From positions 4,520,601-4,584,600 of the forward strand of contig NZ_OY762276.1 in NCBI RefSeq assembly GCF_963665445.1: a stretch of DNA of 64,000 bases. Direction: 5' to 3'. The notes under the pieces are model-generated. The model saw nothing but the letters and a program-made list of their open reading frames with translations. It was not told where the DNA came from and made no database searches. Below, in pieces: positions 27,345 to 36,410 of this stretch. A program made the translations under genes and the position numbers. Each line of letters starts with the position of its first letter. Position 1 is the stretch's first letter. This stretch comes from an uncultured Desulfobulbus sp. Lineage in GTDB: Bacteria; Desulfobacterota; Desulfobulbia; Desulfobulbales; Desulfobulbaceae.

Positions 27345-28808
27345 TCAATAATCATAGGTGAGGATGTCATGGAGGCGCCGGCAGATCTCTCTGCCATAAT
27401 CGGGCCAGATCCCTTCGCCCCAGTAACGATAACAGCTAGTTTGCGAGCTCAGCAGATGAAACAAGGCGTTTCTGTACCGATTTTCATCGGTCGGCATGCC
27501 GGGCTCCAGGACCTTTTTGTAGAAAAGGGCACTCACTTCCTCCATGGGTTTGAGGAGGTCGTCATACCCCTGGACCCAAGAAATATTGTTGGTCCAGCTC
27601 CCTCCTTCCATGTGGAACTGATGGTTTTCGCGCTTCACCTTTTCGATAACCTGTTCAAGCTTTTCAGCGCCATCTCCCGGGCTGAACTGATCCCAGATAA
27701 GTTTCTGAAAAAGCGGTTGGACAACAGGTAGATCGCTTTCACTGATCCCGAGGGCGAAGAGATGTTCGAGATATTCCGTGCCATTCATGATCGGGGTGTC
27801 GGTGCCGGAACATTCACGCACAGCCTCGAAATACTTATTGGGGAATTCATTCATCATGACACCGCCGTTTTCGCCATCGGCGATCTGGCTCACCAGTGGC
27901 GGCACTGCTTTCCCTGCCAACTGACAGCGCGAGAGCCCTTTTGCCTCATAATAGGGCTGCATTTGGCCCACCAATTTCGTATCGCTGCCCTGGGTTTTAA
28001 TAATCGCAATGATGCTTGCCGTTTTCCCTTCGGAATTGGTGCAGACAAGTCGATGCGGCAGATGTTTCTGTTCCGGCCCCCAGCCGGTTTCAGGGGTCTC
28101 AATGGTGTGCTCCTGGACGAGCACCCACTGATAGCCGCAATCCCGCAGGGATTTCACGAATGCATAGGCAATGTCAGGATGATTGGGCAGTGCCATTTCC
28201 GAGGGGGAAAAGCCGCGCACCCGTCCCAGTGCCTCAAGGCCGAAGATAGCCGCAAAATGGTGCTGCCAGGCTTTGATATGGAGGCGATAATCCTGCACCG
28301 GGGTAGAGGGCGCGACAGCATGGCCCCAAGGGGCCCCGAGCCACTCGACACAATGCAGATATTCGGGATTGCAGGTAATGGTTTTCAGGGCGTCGAATAC
28401 ATCATCAAGGCCCATTTTGCGCAAACCGTGCAAGAGGGTGCCGGAATATTCGAGCATCACCCGCGGGGATTTGCCTTCGTGGACGAGCTGGGGAATGAAT
28501 TTCCCCATTCTCTTGTAGCATTGATGAAACACCGACGCATTGTGGTTGTCACCGATCCCCTGGTGTTCCATCATATACTGCAGATTGCTGATGATTGCTG
28601 CTGTCCCCAAATCATCCCCACCTGCAGGGATGAGGGGTTGATGCATATGCAGGGCAATGGCGTACGCGCTCTTCACCGCACTCAAATCAATATTGGTTTT
28701 GCCAAAATATGCGGGATGTTTTTGTGATGCATCTATCGACTCCTCAATGAGAGATTCCGAGCCTGCGATGTTGGGCCACTGGTCAATGTATTCTGCTAAG
28801 TCACTCAT
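27345..28808 (-). CDS. GH57 family glycoside hydrolase / glucanotransferase
   Basis: 487 residues from the ATG at 28808. Conserved GH57 features: [11 protein letters not shown] (region 1 HxHQP), [11 protein letters not shown] (region with the GxWxPE-like motif, here altered), WVLVQEHT, and [15 protein letters not shown]57 enzymes include alpha-amylases, 4-alpha-glucanotransferases and branching enzymes. The conventional catalytic Glu/Asp pair cannot be assigned by eye. It lies between glgA and glgB, so it likely processes glycogen or maltodextrin in the cytoplasm; no signal peptide is seen. Confidence 0.85.
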   Translation of the reverse strand: MSDLAEYIDQWPNIAGSESLIEESIDASQKHPAYFGKTNIDLSAVKSAYAIALHMHQPLIPAGGDDLGTAAIISNLQYMMEHQGIGDNHNASVFHQCYKRMGKFIPQLVHEGKSPRVMLEYSGTLLHGLRKMGLDDVFDALKTITCNPEYLHCVEWLGAPWGHAVAPSTPVQDYRLHIKAWQHHFAAIFGLEALGRVRGFSPSEMALPNHPDIAYAFVKSLRDCGYQWVLVQEHTIETPETGWGPEQKHLPHRLVCTNSEGKTASIIAIIKTQGSDTKLVGQMQPYYEAKGLSRCQLAGKAVPPLVSQIADGENGGVMMNEFPNKYFEAVRECSGTDTPIMNGTEYLEHLFALGISESDLPVVQPLFQKLIWDQFSPGDGAEKLEQVIEKVKRENHQFHMEGGSWTNNISWVQGYDDLLKPMEEVSALFYKKVLEPGMPTDENRYRNALFHLLSSQTSCYRYWGEGIWPDYGREICRRLHDILTYDY

Positions 28809-28933
28809 GCTCTTATCCTGTTTTGTTGCCGAATTTGTGCCAGTATGTATTTGTTCCTTACGAGCAACCGTTCTATGTGAGCCAAACTTTTTGCCAGAGC
28901 AGCGGACCCTTGGTCCGTCAGGCGGCACTCCTT

Positions 28934-30406
28934 CTATTTATGCCTAATCCATTCATAGGTTTTCAAGTAGTTCTGCCCCGGGATGTTCCAGGAATAGTCA
29001 TATTGAATACCGTTTAACATCAATTTTTTGAATTCTTCCGGGTGGTGGTTCCAAAGCCCGATGGCGCGTACAAGGGCCGATTCTATTCCCTGAAAATCAG
29101 CCTCGTGGAAAACGTACCCATTGCGCTCTTCTTCTGGTTTGTCCGAATAGTCACGGTCGAAAACCGTATCAAGCAGGCCTCCCACAGCTCTCACGATGGG
29201 CACCGTGCCGTATCGTAGAGCGATCACCTGCGTCAGGCCACAGGGTTCAAAAATACTCGGTACGACAATCATGTCGGCACCGGCGTAGATGAGATGAGCG
29301 AGCTCCTCGTTGTAGCCGATCTCAAGGTGACAGTCGACGTTGTCATTGAGCATGTGCTTGAGATCCCAGAAATCGTTATTGATACCGGCTTCAGGGCTTG
29401 AGCCGAGCATGACGAACTGGGCGCCATGGTTGATGGCATAGAGCAGGGCGTGCCTGATCAGATGGACCCCTTTTTGCCCGTCGAGCCTGCCAACGTAGGC
29501 TATCAGCGGCTTGTATGATTTTTCCAGCCACAACCGCTCCCGCAACGCCTCTTTATTGGCATACTTATTTTCAATGCTGTCGTGATTGTAGTGGGCGGGT
29601 ATATGTGGATCTGTTTCCGGGTTCCACATGTCGTAGTCAAGGCCGTTGAGGATGCCGCCAAATTTGTGCTGATGTATATGGAGGATATGCCCGAGTCCAT
29701 AGCCTTGATCGCTGTGCCTAACCTCCCATGCGTATCTCGGTGAGACCGTGGAGGTAAAGTTGGCATATACGATGGCCCCCTTGGTGAAATTGATCGCGCT
29801 CGGGTTGAAGTCATCTTTGAGCCTGTTCAGGTCGTAATAATATTCCGGCTTTCCCAGGCCGGTAAACCAGAGGATATTTTTTCCGGCAATACCCTGGTGT
29901 TTGAAATTATGAATTGTGTGCATGGCGCGGCAGTTTTGCATGCCAATATGCTGGTATATTTCATAGAGCAGTACAGGAGCTAAGGCGGTTTGCCAGTCAT
30001 GCGAATGAATGATGTCCGGTCGCTTGTTTGTCTTGAGCATAAACTCCATGGCCGCCTTGGTAAAAAAGGCCATGCGCAGGGCTTCATCCGGAAAGCCGTA
30101 GTAGGAGCCGCGATTGAAAAAATTCTCCTTGCAATGAGGTTCAATGAAAAAACATTTCAGCCCGTGAACAAAACCAAAATAGACGCTGCAGTGAACGAAA
30201 TAGTTGAACCATGGCACCCACAGATTTTCATGGGTCAGTTGCAGCCCCCAGATATGGTCATATCGCATGCAGTCATATTTAGGCAGAATGATCTCAACCG
30301 CATTGCCGCGAATTGACAATTCCCGGCTTAATCCGAACACCACATCTGCCAAGCCGCCGACTTTGGCAACCGGAGCACATTCTGCAGAAATCATTATTAT
30401 ATACAT
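28934..30406 (-). CDS. glgA: Glycogen synthase
   Basis: 490 residues from the ATG at 30406 (MYIIMISAECAPVAKVGGLADVV, with the KxGGL nucleotide-sugar motif). GT5 features: DIIHSHDWQTALAPVLL, YVGRLDGQKGVHLIRHAL, VPSIFEPCGLTQVIALRYGTVPIVRAVGGLLDTV (E-x7-E region). It elongates alpha-1,4 glucan from ADP- or UDP-glucose. No glgC (ADP-glucose pyrophosphorylase) is in the window, so the donor cannot be stated. Its ribosome site is weak. Confidence 0.95.
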   Translation of the reverse strand: MYIIMISAECAPVAKVGGLADVVFGLSRELSIRGNAVEIILPKYDCMRYDHIWGLQLTHENLWVPWFNYFVHCSVYFGFVHGLKCFFIEPHCKENFFNRGSYYGFPDEALRMAFFTKAAMEFMLKTNKRPDIIHSHDWQTALAPVLLYEIYQHIGMQNCRAMHTIHNFKHQGIAGKNILWFTGLGKPEYYYDLNRLKDDFNPSAINFTKGAIVYANFTSTVSPRYAWEVRHSDQGYGLGHILHIHQHKFGGILNGLDYDMWNPETDPHIPAHYNHDSIENKYANKEALRERLWLEKSYKPLIAYVGRLDGQKGVHLIRHALLYAINHGAQFVMLGSSPEAGINNDFWDLKHMLNDNVDCHLEIGYNEELAHLIYAGADMIVVPSIFEPCGLTQVIALRYGTVPIVRAVGGLLDTVFDRDYSDKPEEERNGYVFHEADFQGIESALVRAIGLWNHHPEEFKKLMLNGIQYDYSWNIPGQNYLKTYEWIRHK

Positions 30407-30440
30407 GATACACACTCGTTTAAGAGGGTTAGCCTGAGTT

Positions 30441-30545
30441 TGTCGTTTTCGTAGGCAGCCTTGAAAACGACGTTTCGGGCTTCGTAACTCACTGATTTCA
30501 CGAGAGGTGAATGTCAGTTTAGTTGCATTTGTGCGAAGCCGTCAA
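30441..30545 (+). repeat. Dispersed repeat, diverged full-length copy
   Basis: TGTCGTTTTCG...GTGCGAAGCCGTCAA aligns over the whole length of the 104-bp repeat (for example 34321-34424) with roughly 20-25 percent differences by eye. The left hairpin is kept (GTCGTTTTCG/TGAAAACGAC), which argues for selection on the fold or recent mobility. Confidence 0.75.
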
Positions 30546-30569
30546 ACGTAACTTTTGTGAAAATATAAT

Positions 30570-31080
30570 TATGAACATCAGCTAGTTACGCCATTGCGCT
30601 GGCTTAAAAGTGGCGGTTGCTGTTGGAGTGCAAGGATGCCGCGTAGCGATTTCCACTCTCGTTGCTGCCCTGATGTTCAGCGTCTTGAGATGGTGCAGTA
30701 GGGCTTGGTTCGGTCGACCGGGCGCAGGCTCGATTCGGATTTGAGGCTGCGGAACACCGGCCCCATGTCAGGCCCATGACCATGGCGTCACTGACATCGT
30801 GGATCAGTTCGATACAGCGGTGCTGACCGTTACCATGGGATTAGGCGATCAGGCGGCAGATGCGCACCGGTCTATCGTGGCCCTTGCTGGTTCGAGGTTT
30901 GTCGAGGCCGGCGGCAATGCCTATAGACTTCTGCTCGAAACGGCATCGAGTGCTCGTTGGTCGTCGTCTCCTTATCCTCCCTCTGTTGAGAGGAGGGTGG
31001 CTGCATAACTTTGCCGTAAAGCACTCATCGGCAACCAGGTGGAGGTGAAATAGGGGGCTCCTGAGACGACGTTGCATTAT
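30570..31080 (-). pseudogene. Remnant of an IS4/IS1634-type transposase (C-terminal part)
   Basis: Minus-strand fragments in different frames match the end of this transposase type: VFRSLKSESSLRPV at about 30730, EWKSLRGILALQQQ at about 30620. Frames are broken by stops and shifts and no start or inverted repeats are found. Several short open frames on both strands here are by-products. Function lost. Confidence 0.5.
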
Positions 31081-31091
31081 TTGCTTTGTCG

Positions 31092-31124
31092 AATAAACAT
31101 GGATTGAACATGGCCATGTTTATT
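31092..31124. other. Inverted repeat AATAAACATGG/CCATGTTTATT
   Basis: Perfect 11-bp arms around an 11-base loop, in the gap downstream of the minus-strand GH57 gene (ends 31329). It could be a transcription end for that gene or an operator-like palindrome; there is no clean T-run. Confidence 0.35.
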
Positions 31125-31328
31125 GGAAAAAGTCAATACAAGATAAATAAAGAGGGCAGTGCGAGCAGCCTGGCCCAAAATTTTCCTTTAAAGGATAAGC
31201 TGTCTTTTTGCGTACACAGGAAATCAATGGAGAGCTTAGGTTCACCTTTGTAAAAAATGAGATGGTAGGATGCAAATGGTTCAACAGATTATGGGAAGAT
31301 GCTTTTTCACTGCAGAGAGACGCAGTCC

Positions 31329-32510
31329 TTAACCCTTCCTGGCTCTGTGCAGAAACGACCATGCTGTGTCGAGATCTTCATGGCATTTATGGACCCATGC
31401 CTCACCCCAGAAAAAATTACAGCTCGTTTCAGCGCGCAGCATATGCCAAAGAGCGTTTTCGAGCTCAGAACAGGCAGGATATTGTTCGGAGGTGTTTGCA
31501 GCTGAGAGTTCACTCTGGGTTTGACGTATCGCCGTACTCGTCAACTCAACCCTCGCAATGGCGTCCTTTTGTGCCAGGGAACCTGTCCATTGGACAAAAT
31601 CCTTCCCATGATGCCAGCCGGTATTCCATGCGGCCGATTCAATCTCGACATAGCCGTGCACGCCGAATTGATGAATATAATCGGTGATAAAGGCTGGATG
31701 GATATTTCCACTGCCTGCCTGGGTATGGCCCAGGAGCTCCGGATAAAAAGAGCCCCAGAAATTGGCCTGGAGATTGACATTGCGGAACCAGCCGCCATTG
31801 TCACCGTCGGTGCATGTCGTGACAAGTGGCGGGAAATCACACCATTGGGTCCGTTGCTGCACCTCCCGATAGAACCAATCGTAATCCATGCCGCTTTCCT
31901 GCGCATTGGACAGGTCACGGTCACGCACCACGACAATGATTTCATCCTCGCCGTACCTGGCCAGATGCGGTCGGTAGCGCAGTTCCTGCCAGCTCATGGG
32001 ATCAACGGGCCTGATATTTTCACTGTCGACTAACACGTAATTGTACCCGTGTCTCTTCAGCAGCGGAATGATCTCCATGGAAAAACCCATTTCCGGGGGC
32101 CAGAATCCGTTGAAATGGGGGCGCCAGAAAAGATGCCGTCCAATCCCAAGCCAGCGCTTGATCTGTTCGTCCCTGTCCGCTGGTGGGATAAGAGGCAACA
32201 CCGGATGGTAAAAGGCCGTGCCGAGAATCTCAAAGATCCGCTCGTTCTGCAGGTGCCAGAGGAACGATCCGCAATCGATTGTACCATAGACTTCGGCCTG
32301 GAATTGTGGGTCAGCCAGTGTTTCAAGGAGGGTGCCGGATACCGATAAATGGACTCGGGCTCTATCGCTGTATGGCCAGAGCGAGCGGGGGATCCGGTCA
32401 AGCGCGAAAAGGATCTCCTTTGCTTCCCAGTTGTTGTAATGATACAGGAACTGGAGATTCCCAGAAGGTTGGTGAAGGTTGAGAACAACTGCATGGAATA
32501 TCGGGTTCAT
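31329..32510 (-). CDS. GH57 family glycoside hydrolase (second paralogue)
   Basis: 393 residues. Start MNPIFHAVVLNLHQPSGNL (HxHQP-like region 1, here NLHQP), GFWPPEMGFSMEI, YNYVLVDSEN, VVVRDRDLSNA and CTDGDNGGWFRNVN. The GxWPPEM and DGDNGG motifs are typical of GH57 alpha-amylase-like proteins. It is transcribed toward a gap and apart from the glgB-GH57-glgA cluster. Cytoplasmic, alpha-glucan-active by context; exact reaction unknown. Confidence 0.85.
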   Translation of the reverse strand: MNPIFHAVVLNLHQPSGNLQFLYHYNNWEAKEILFALDRIPRSLWPYSDRARVHLSVSGTLLETLADPQFQAEVYGTIDCGSFLWHLQNERIFEILGTAFYHPVLPLIPPADRDEQIKRWLGIGRHLFWRPHFNGFWPPEMGFSMEIIPLLKRHGYNYVLVDSENIRPVDPMSWQELRYRPHLARYGEDEIIVVVRDRDLSNAQESGMDYDWFYREVQQRTQWCDFPPLVTTCTDGDNGGWFRNVNLQANFWGSFYPELLGHTQAGSGNIHPAFITDYIHQFGVHGYVEIESAAWNTGWHHGKDFVQWTGSLAQKDAIARVELTSTAIRQTQSELSAANTSEQYPACSELENALWHMLRAETSCNFFWGEAWVHKCHEDLDTAWSFLHRARKG

Positions 32511-32971
32511 TTCAATCCCCTCGTCGTTATACGGCTGTTCAAGTGAATATAGAGAATAATTACAACGGATTTGTTTTGAAATGAATAAGTAAATTGATAA
32601 ATTTCAGTTAAACTCCATGGGTTTCGATTCTTTGGGATTCAGTGTACCCGAGAGAGGAAAAAGACTGGGTCCTAAAAATAGACATGTCGTCGCTGAGCAA
32701 TGCGACCCGGCAAAAAAAGAAAAGGGGCCACATCTCAACAAAGTTGCCTTGATCACAGATGTGGCATCCAAGGGTATCGGATGACCAAACGGATGCGCGA
32801 GAGGGAGACCGTGGTAAAGGGCGATTCAGTGGATATGGTTGTTCAAATGTCGAGCCAATGAACGGCAGGTTCGTTGGAGAAGGTTGTTGAAAGAAAAAAG
32901 GGGCATGACTCTTCAGCCAATACCCCTTGTATTGCAAGTTCTGCCAACAACAGCCAAGGGCTGTGTTGGGG
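32511..32971. other. Intergenic region without a supported gene
   Basis: About 460 bases; short frames on both strands lack ribosome sites. No hairpin with a T-run stands out. Confidence 0.4.
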
Positions 32972-33169
32972 TTAATTCTCGACTGCTATCAGTGACAGAC
33001 CAAGTTCTTTTTCCATTTGCTGAACTTTATTGAGCTCTGCAGCTGTCAGCATGGTGGTTTTTACGTCGTGGCACTGGAAGGCGAGGAAGGTCTTGCCAAG
33101 ATCCTTTTCCAACTCGTTGATTTTTTTCAGGATGGGTTCTTCGACATTGTTTGCAAATGAGCACAGCAT
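32972..33169 (-). CDS. Small conserved-looking protein of unknown function
   Basis: 65 residues from the ATG at 33169, which has AAGGAGG 6 bases upstream. Start MLCSFANNVEEPILKKINEL; later AFQCHDVKTTMLTAAELNKVQQMEKELGLSLIAV. Two short helices with Leu heptads and two Cys (positions 3 and about 39) suggest a small helical, maybe metal- or partner-binding protein. I recognise no family. The strong ribosome site is the main evidence that it is real. Confidence 0.55.
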   Translation of the reverse strand: MLCSFANNVEEPILKKINELEKDLGKTFLAFQCHDVKTTMLTAAELNKVQQMEKELGLSLIAVEN

Positions 33170-33279
33170 GGTGACCTCCTTAAAAAAATGATTCTTCAAT
33201 CAGGATGCATTTAAGATAATCCCTAAAAAATAAATCTTCAATAAGGGCTGGCTAACGGTTTGCTGATGGGGAAAACCTC

Positions 33280-34173
33280 TCACTGCTGCAGGCTGATGAG
33301 AAAGGTCTGTAAATTGATGCCTTTTTTGTTGATATTCAACTTCTTTCTCAGGTTTCTTCTGTGAAAATGGATGGTTGTGATGCTGAGATGGAGTCGATCG
33401 GCAATTTCTTGACTGTTTTTTCCTTCACGAATCAGGGCTGCGATCTCGATCTCCTGTGGTGTCAGCCTTGAGGCAATCGCTGTCATCCTCTGCAAAAAGG
33501 GTTTGGTCAGTTCGGAGAGGCGGGTCTGCAGCGTGGCAAGCAGTTGGTGGGCATCGGGTGAAATGTCCTGAGTGGCAAGTTGGTTCACCACGGGGGCAAT
33601 GAGCTGGTTCACGTTTTCGACCACTTTGAGCTCCATTTCTTTTCGGTCTAGCTCTCGTCGTTTGAGCAGGACTTTTAACGCGGTATTGGCTTCCTCAAGA
33701 TTTACTTTTTCTAATTGCAAGTCCTCTGCGCTTTGGCGGCTTGCCTCTTCGGCCAGTTTGAGTCTGGTTATATTTTCGTGGGCGACGACCACCCGAACGG
33801 GATCGGAATCAACCGCCCGTGTGACCTTCATGGAAAACCAACGGCGCTCTTCTGGTGAATGACAGGGATAATCCAAGACAAACTCATCGATTTTTCCTGC
33901 GATGACATCGCGGATACCTTGCGCGACATTACTTGATTCGCCAGCGGTCGCATCGCCCGCGTTATCGCATATTTCGAGATAGTTCACTGCCCGATTTTCC
34001 GAAAACGGATGAAGAGCATTCTGTTGGGCAAAAAGTCTCCACGCTTTATTCGTTTCCAGGATAAATCCAGCGTCGTCCAAAATGGCAACATGGGCAGAAA
34101 TGGAGTTCAGAATAGTTTGCGCGAACTTGTAGTCATCGGCCCCATGCTTGCCTCTGGTTGATTCACTCCTCAT
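33280..34173 (-). CDS. PAS-domain LuxR-type transcriptional regulator
   Basis: 297 residues: PAS domain (about 15-140, ILNSISAHVAILDDAGFILETNKAWRLFA), then a long helical linker (AEEASRQSAEDLQLEKVN..., about 140-200), then a LuxR/GerE HTH at the C-terminus (RLTPQEIEIAALIREGKNSQEIADRLHLSITTIHFHRRNLRKKL). It resembles orphan PAS-LuxR regulators common in Desulfobacterota. Targets unknown; it is flanked by repeats rather than by a partner kinase. Confidence 0.82.
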   Translation of the reverse strand: MRSESTRGKHGADDYKFAQTILNSISAHVAILDDAGFILETNKAWRLFAQQNALHPFSENRAVNYLEICDNAGDATAGESSNVAQGIRDVIAGKIDEFVLDYPCHSPEERRWFSMKVTRAVDSDPVRVVVAHENITRLKLAEEASRQSAEDLQLEKVNLEEANTALKVLLKRRELDRKEMELKVVENVNQLIAPVVNQLATQDISPDAHQLLATLQTRLSELTKPFLQRMTAIASRLTPQEIEIAALIREGKNSQEIADRLHLSITTIHFHRRNLRKKLNINKKGINLQTFLISLQQ

Positions 34174-34231
34174 TGCTCACTCATAGGGAAAATTTGTGCC
34201 TCACTAACCTGTTGAACCGTTTATGATCTTC

Positions 34232-34290
34232 GCCGTTCTTGAAGAAGGCTGCGAGAACAACGTTTCGCTTTTTGTAACGAGCTGTTTTCC
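34232..34290 (+). repeat. Dispersed repeat, degenerate left half
   Basis: GCCGTTCTTGAAGAAGGCTGCGAGAACAACGTTTCGC...GTAACGAGCTG aligns with the first 55 bases of the full repeat; the right half is not found. It lies 31 bases before an intact copy (34321-34424), so copies can cluster. Confidence 0.5.
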
Positions 34291-34320
34291 AAGGCCAGCA
34301 TCATTGCAACTACTCAATTT

Positions 34321-34424
34321 TGTCGTTCTCGTAAAAAGGCCCGAGAACGACGTTTCGAGCTTCGTAAGTTGCCGATTTCACGATGCGTGACATTCAGGCT
34401 TTTGACTTTTTACGAAGCCATCAA
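34321..34424 (+). repeat. Dispersed repeat, full copy (~104 bp)
   Basis: Reference copy used here: TGTCGTTCTCG...TACGAAGCCATCAA, with a 10-bp inverted repeat at its left end (GTCGTTCTCG/CGAGAACGAC). Near-identical to the copies at 13190-13293 and, inverted, 35635-35738. Confidence 0.9.
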
Positions 34425-35049
34425 TTTTCGCACACCAATCAAATGGTATCAGAGGATTGGAACTCTTTGAAAGACGAGTATTTCCAATGGATGGGCAATT
34501 CCTGGTTGAATAGGTTGTTCTGGTTACCTGGCGGTAATCACAGTAAAAAGCGTTGTTGGGAAGAAAGATAGCTTATTTTTGCTTGCCATCCAATGAGAAA
34601 GCTCAATGGCGGTGGATGCAAGGCGGGCCAGGTGAATCGCGCATACGGCTCGGGTACGCATCCTCCCCGAGAGGTGACCATGATGAAAGCGCTTTGGCTG
34701 TACGCCCATTTTTTAAGCGCGCAGATGAGGGCAACCAGCTGATTTTGAGCAGTCATCAGGGGGGGCTCCTGGATTTCCTGGAGGATTTTGCTGGTCAAGC
34801 AGTCCGTGAATTTTTTCTATACTTTCAAGAAGGCGCTGTTGGATTCCAATTTAAATTGCAATTTTTCGCCTGAACCTGCTTGTTGAGATCAAAACAAAAA
34901 CTGATGACCACTGAACTTCAGCTCAAGGGAAACAAAGACGAGATCCCTCTCATTCGTTCGGGATGCCATCGAAATTGCGGGCCGTTTCCGCAGATCGGGG
35001 ACGGGGGGATTGCAACAAACGCTGAACAGTTACTCCGAGGAGAAGACAA
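34425..35049. other. Intergenic stretch without a supported gene
   Basis: About 625 bases; open frames on both strands are short, lack ribosome sites and resemble no family. It may be decayed DNA. Confidence 0.35.
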
Positions 35050-35427
35050 ATGACCTGTCCTTTTTGTGATGCCAAGAACATGCAGAGAATTCTCGAAAAT
35101 GAGAGGGCCTTTGCTCTTCATGACGCCTTCCCCGTTACTCCCGGACATTGCCTGATTCTCCCCAAGCGTCATATATCCTCCTTCTTTGAGACGACTCTTG
35201 ATGAGCAGCTTTCCTTTCTCGATCTGCTTGCAAAATTGCAGCAGTTGATCAAAAAAATCCATAATCCCGATGGGTTCAACATCGGGATCAATGATGGCGA
35301 GGCCGCCGGACAGACCGTTATGCATCTGCATATTCACTTGATTCCCCGATATCTCGGCGATGTAGAAGACCCGCGTGGCGGGGTGCGCTGGATCAAACCA
35401 GAAAAAGCACAGTATTGGGTTCTATAA
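35050..35427 (+). CDS. HIT family protein
   Basis: 125 residues starting MTCPFCDAKNMQRILENE (CPFC zinc-like start common in HIT proteins). HIT triad HLHIHLIPRY (H-x-H-x-H) at about 97-105, TPGHCLILPKRHISSFFE upstream. Such proteins hydrolyse or transfer nucleotidyl groups from dinucleoside polyphosphates or AMP-derivatives. GAGGAG precedes the ATG at 35050 with 8-base spacing. It stands alone between repeat copies. Confidence 0.88.
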   Translation: MTCPFCDAKNMQRILENERAFALHDAFPVTPGHCLILPKRHISSFFETTLDEQLSFLDLLAKLQQLIKKIHNPDGFNIGINDGEAAGQTVMHLHIHLIPRYLGDVEDPRGGVRWIKPEKAQYWVL

Positions 35428-35634
35428 TGAGTGATTTGGCAATAGAGGTGGGTTCCCCGTCTATTGACGTCGGATACTTTCCTGGTGTTTTTGCATCAAT
35501 CCTTTCCAGCCGAGGGATTGTTCCGCCATCCGAGCGCAATCTTTGGGCAGGGGGAATACTTACGGAACATCGGCAGGTGGGAATGGCGCGTGTAGAGGAG
35601 CTCCCTCTCTCGCTGCCGAAGAGATGACACAATC

Positions 35635-35738
35635 TTGATGGCTTCGTAAAAAGTCAAAAGCCTGAATGTCACGCATGGTGAAATCAGCAACTTGCGAAGC
35701 TCGAAACGTCGTTCTCGGGCCTTTTTGCGAGAACGACA
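35635..35738 (-). repeat. Dispersed repeat, full copy, inverted
   Basis: Reverse complement of the copy at 34321-34424 with a handful of substitutions (TTGATGGCTTCGTAAAAAGTC...GAGAACGACA). Placed about 1.2 kb from the direct copy, so the HIT gene is bracketed by inverted repeats. Confidence 0.9.
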
Positions 35739-35986
35739 TCTTCATGGTACAGATTGCAAAGAAAGGTTGCCCCTGTCCCGCGGAGGGGAAAGGAATGCGG
35801 AAAACCGCGTATAAAAAATTCTCATCATTCCTGGGGGATGGAAAAAAGATATGATTAAAGAGCGCGTTCGATGAGGGCCTTTTGAATCTGCTTCCCTGAA
35901 AGGTTGATCCTCAGGAGCGTTGCAAAAAAAAACTCTTGCCCAATTACGAAAAGTGTGCTAGTTGGCGTTGCAAATAAAAGACTGTA

Positions 35987-36030
35987 ACCGTACAACGGCG
36001 TACGGTGACAATGCAAACAATGAGGCTTGC
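35987..36030 (+). promoter_or_regulatory. EutV (ANTAR) dual-hairpin antitermination site upstream of eat
   Basis: Hairpin P1 (35987-36006): stem ACCGTAC/GTACGGT, six-base loop AACGGC. Hairpin P2 (36013-36030): stem GCAAAC/GCTTGC, six-base loop AATGAG. Both loops have A at position 1 and G at position 4, the signature of RNA targets of ANTAR regulators. The 3' arm of P2 (GCTTGC) is also the 5' arm of the terminator at 36025-36075, so the two folds exclude each other. Binding by EutV would allow read-through into eat. The P1 loop is identical to that of the eutA leader (40630-40653). Confidence 0.75.
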
Positions 36031-36075
36031 TGTCTGATACTCCCGATGGGACTATTGGCTGCAAGCTTTTTTTTT
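36025..36075 (+). terminator. Regulated intrinsic terminator in the eat leader
   Basis: GCTTGC (36025-36030) pairs with GCAAGC (36061-36066), followed by nine T. A TCCC/GGGA mini-hairpin lies inside the loop. CTGATACTCCC (36034-36044) can also pair with GGGAGTATC (36092-36100), so more than two alternative folds are possible. A second weaker hairpin with T-run is at 36183-36200 (TGCTC/GAGCA). Confidence 0.7.
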
Positions 36076-36410
36076 GCCTTGTGCCGGGACTGGGAGTATC
36101 GGCAGGGCGTTGTGTCCAACGCTTGGGCTTTCCCGTTTTCGAACCCCAACCCTGGAACAGATCAGCCAGGGTTGTTCGAATGTGCTCTGAGAGCATTTTT
36201 CTTTGGCACTTCGGTGTCCATGCCGCATGCGTTCATCTCGCCATTTCGTCTGGCGAGTGGATCATGTGCTGTGCATGAAACCTTCTTGCTCGTGATGTTG
36301 ACCGGTCCGCGACCCAGAAGGCCTTCGTTTGTAGCTGGAACCATCAAACTGCTGGTGTCCCTCGGAAATGCCGGGGGGTTGCCCAAGGAAAATTTACCGA
36401 AAGGAAAAAC

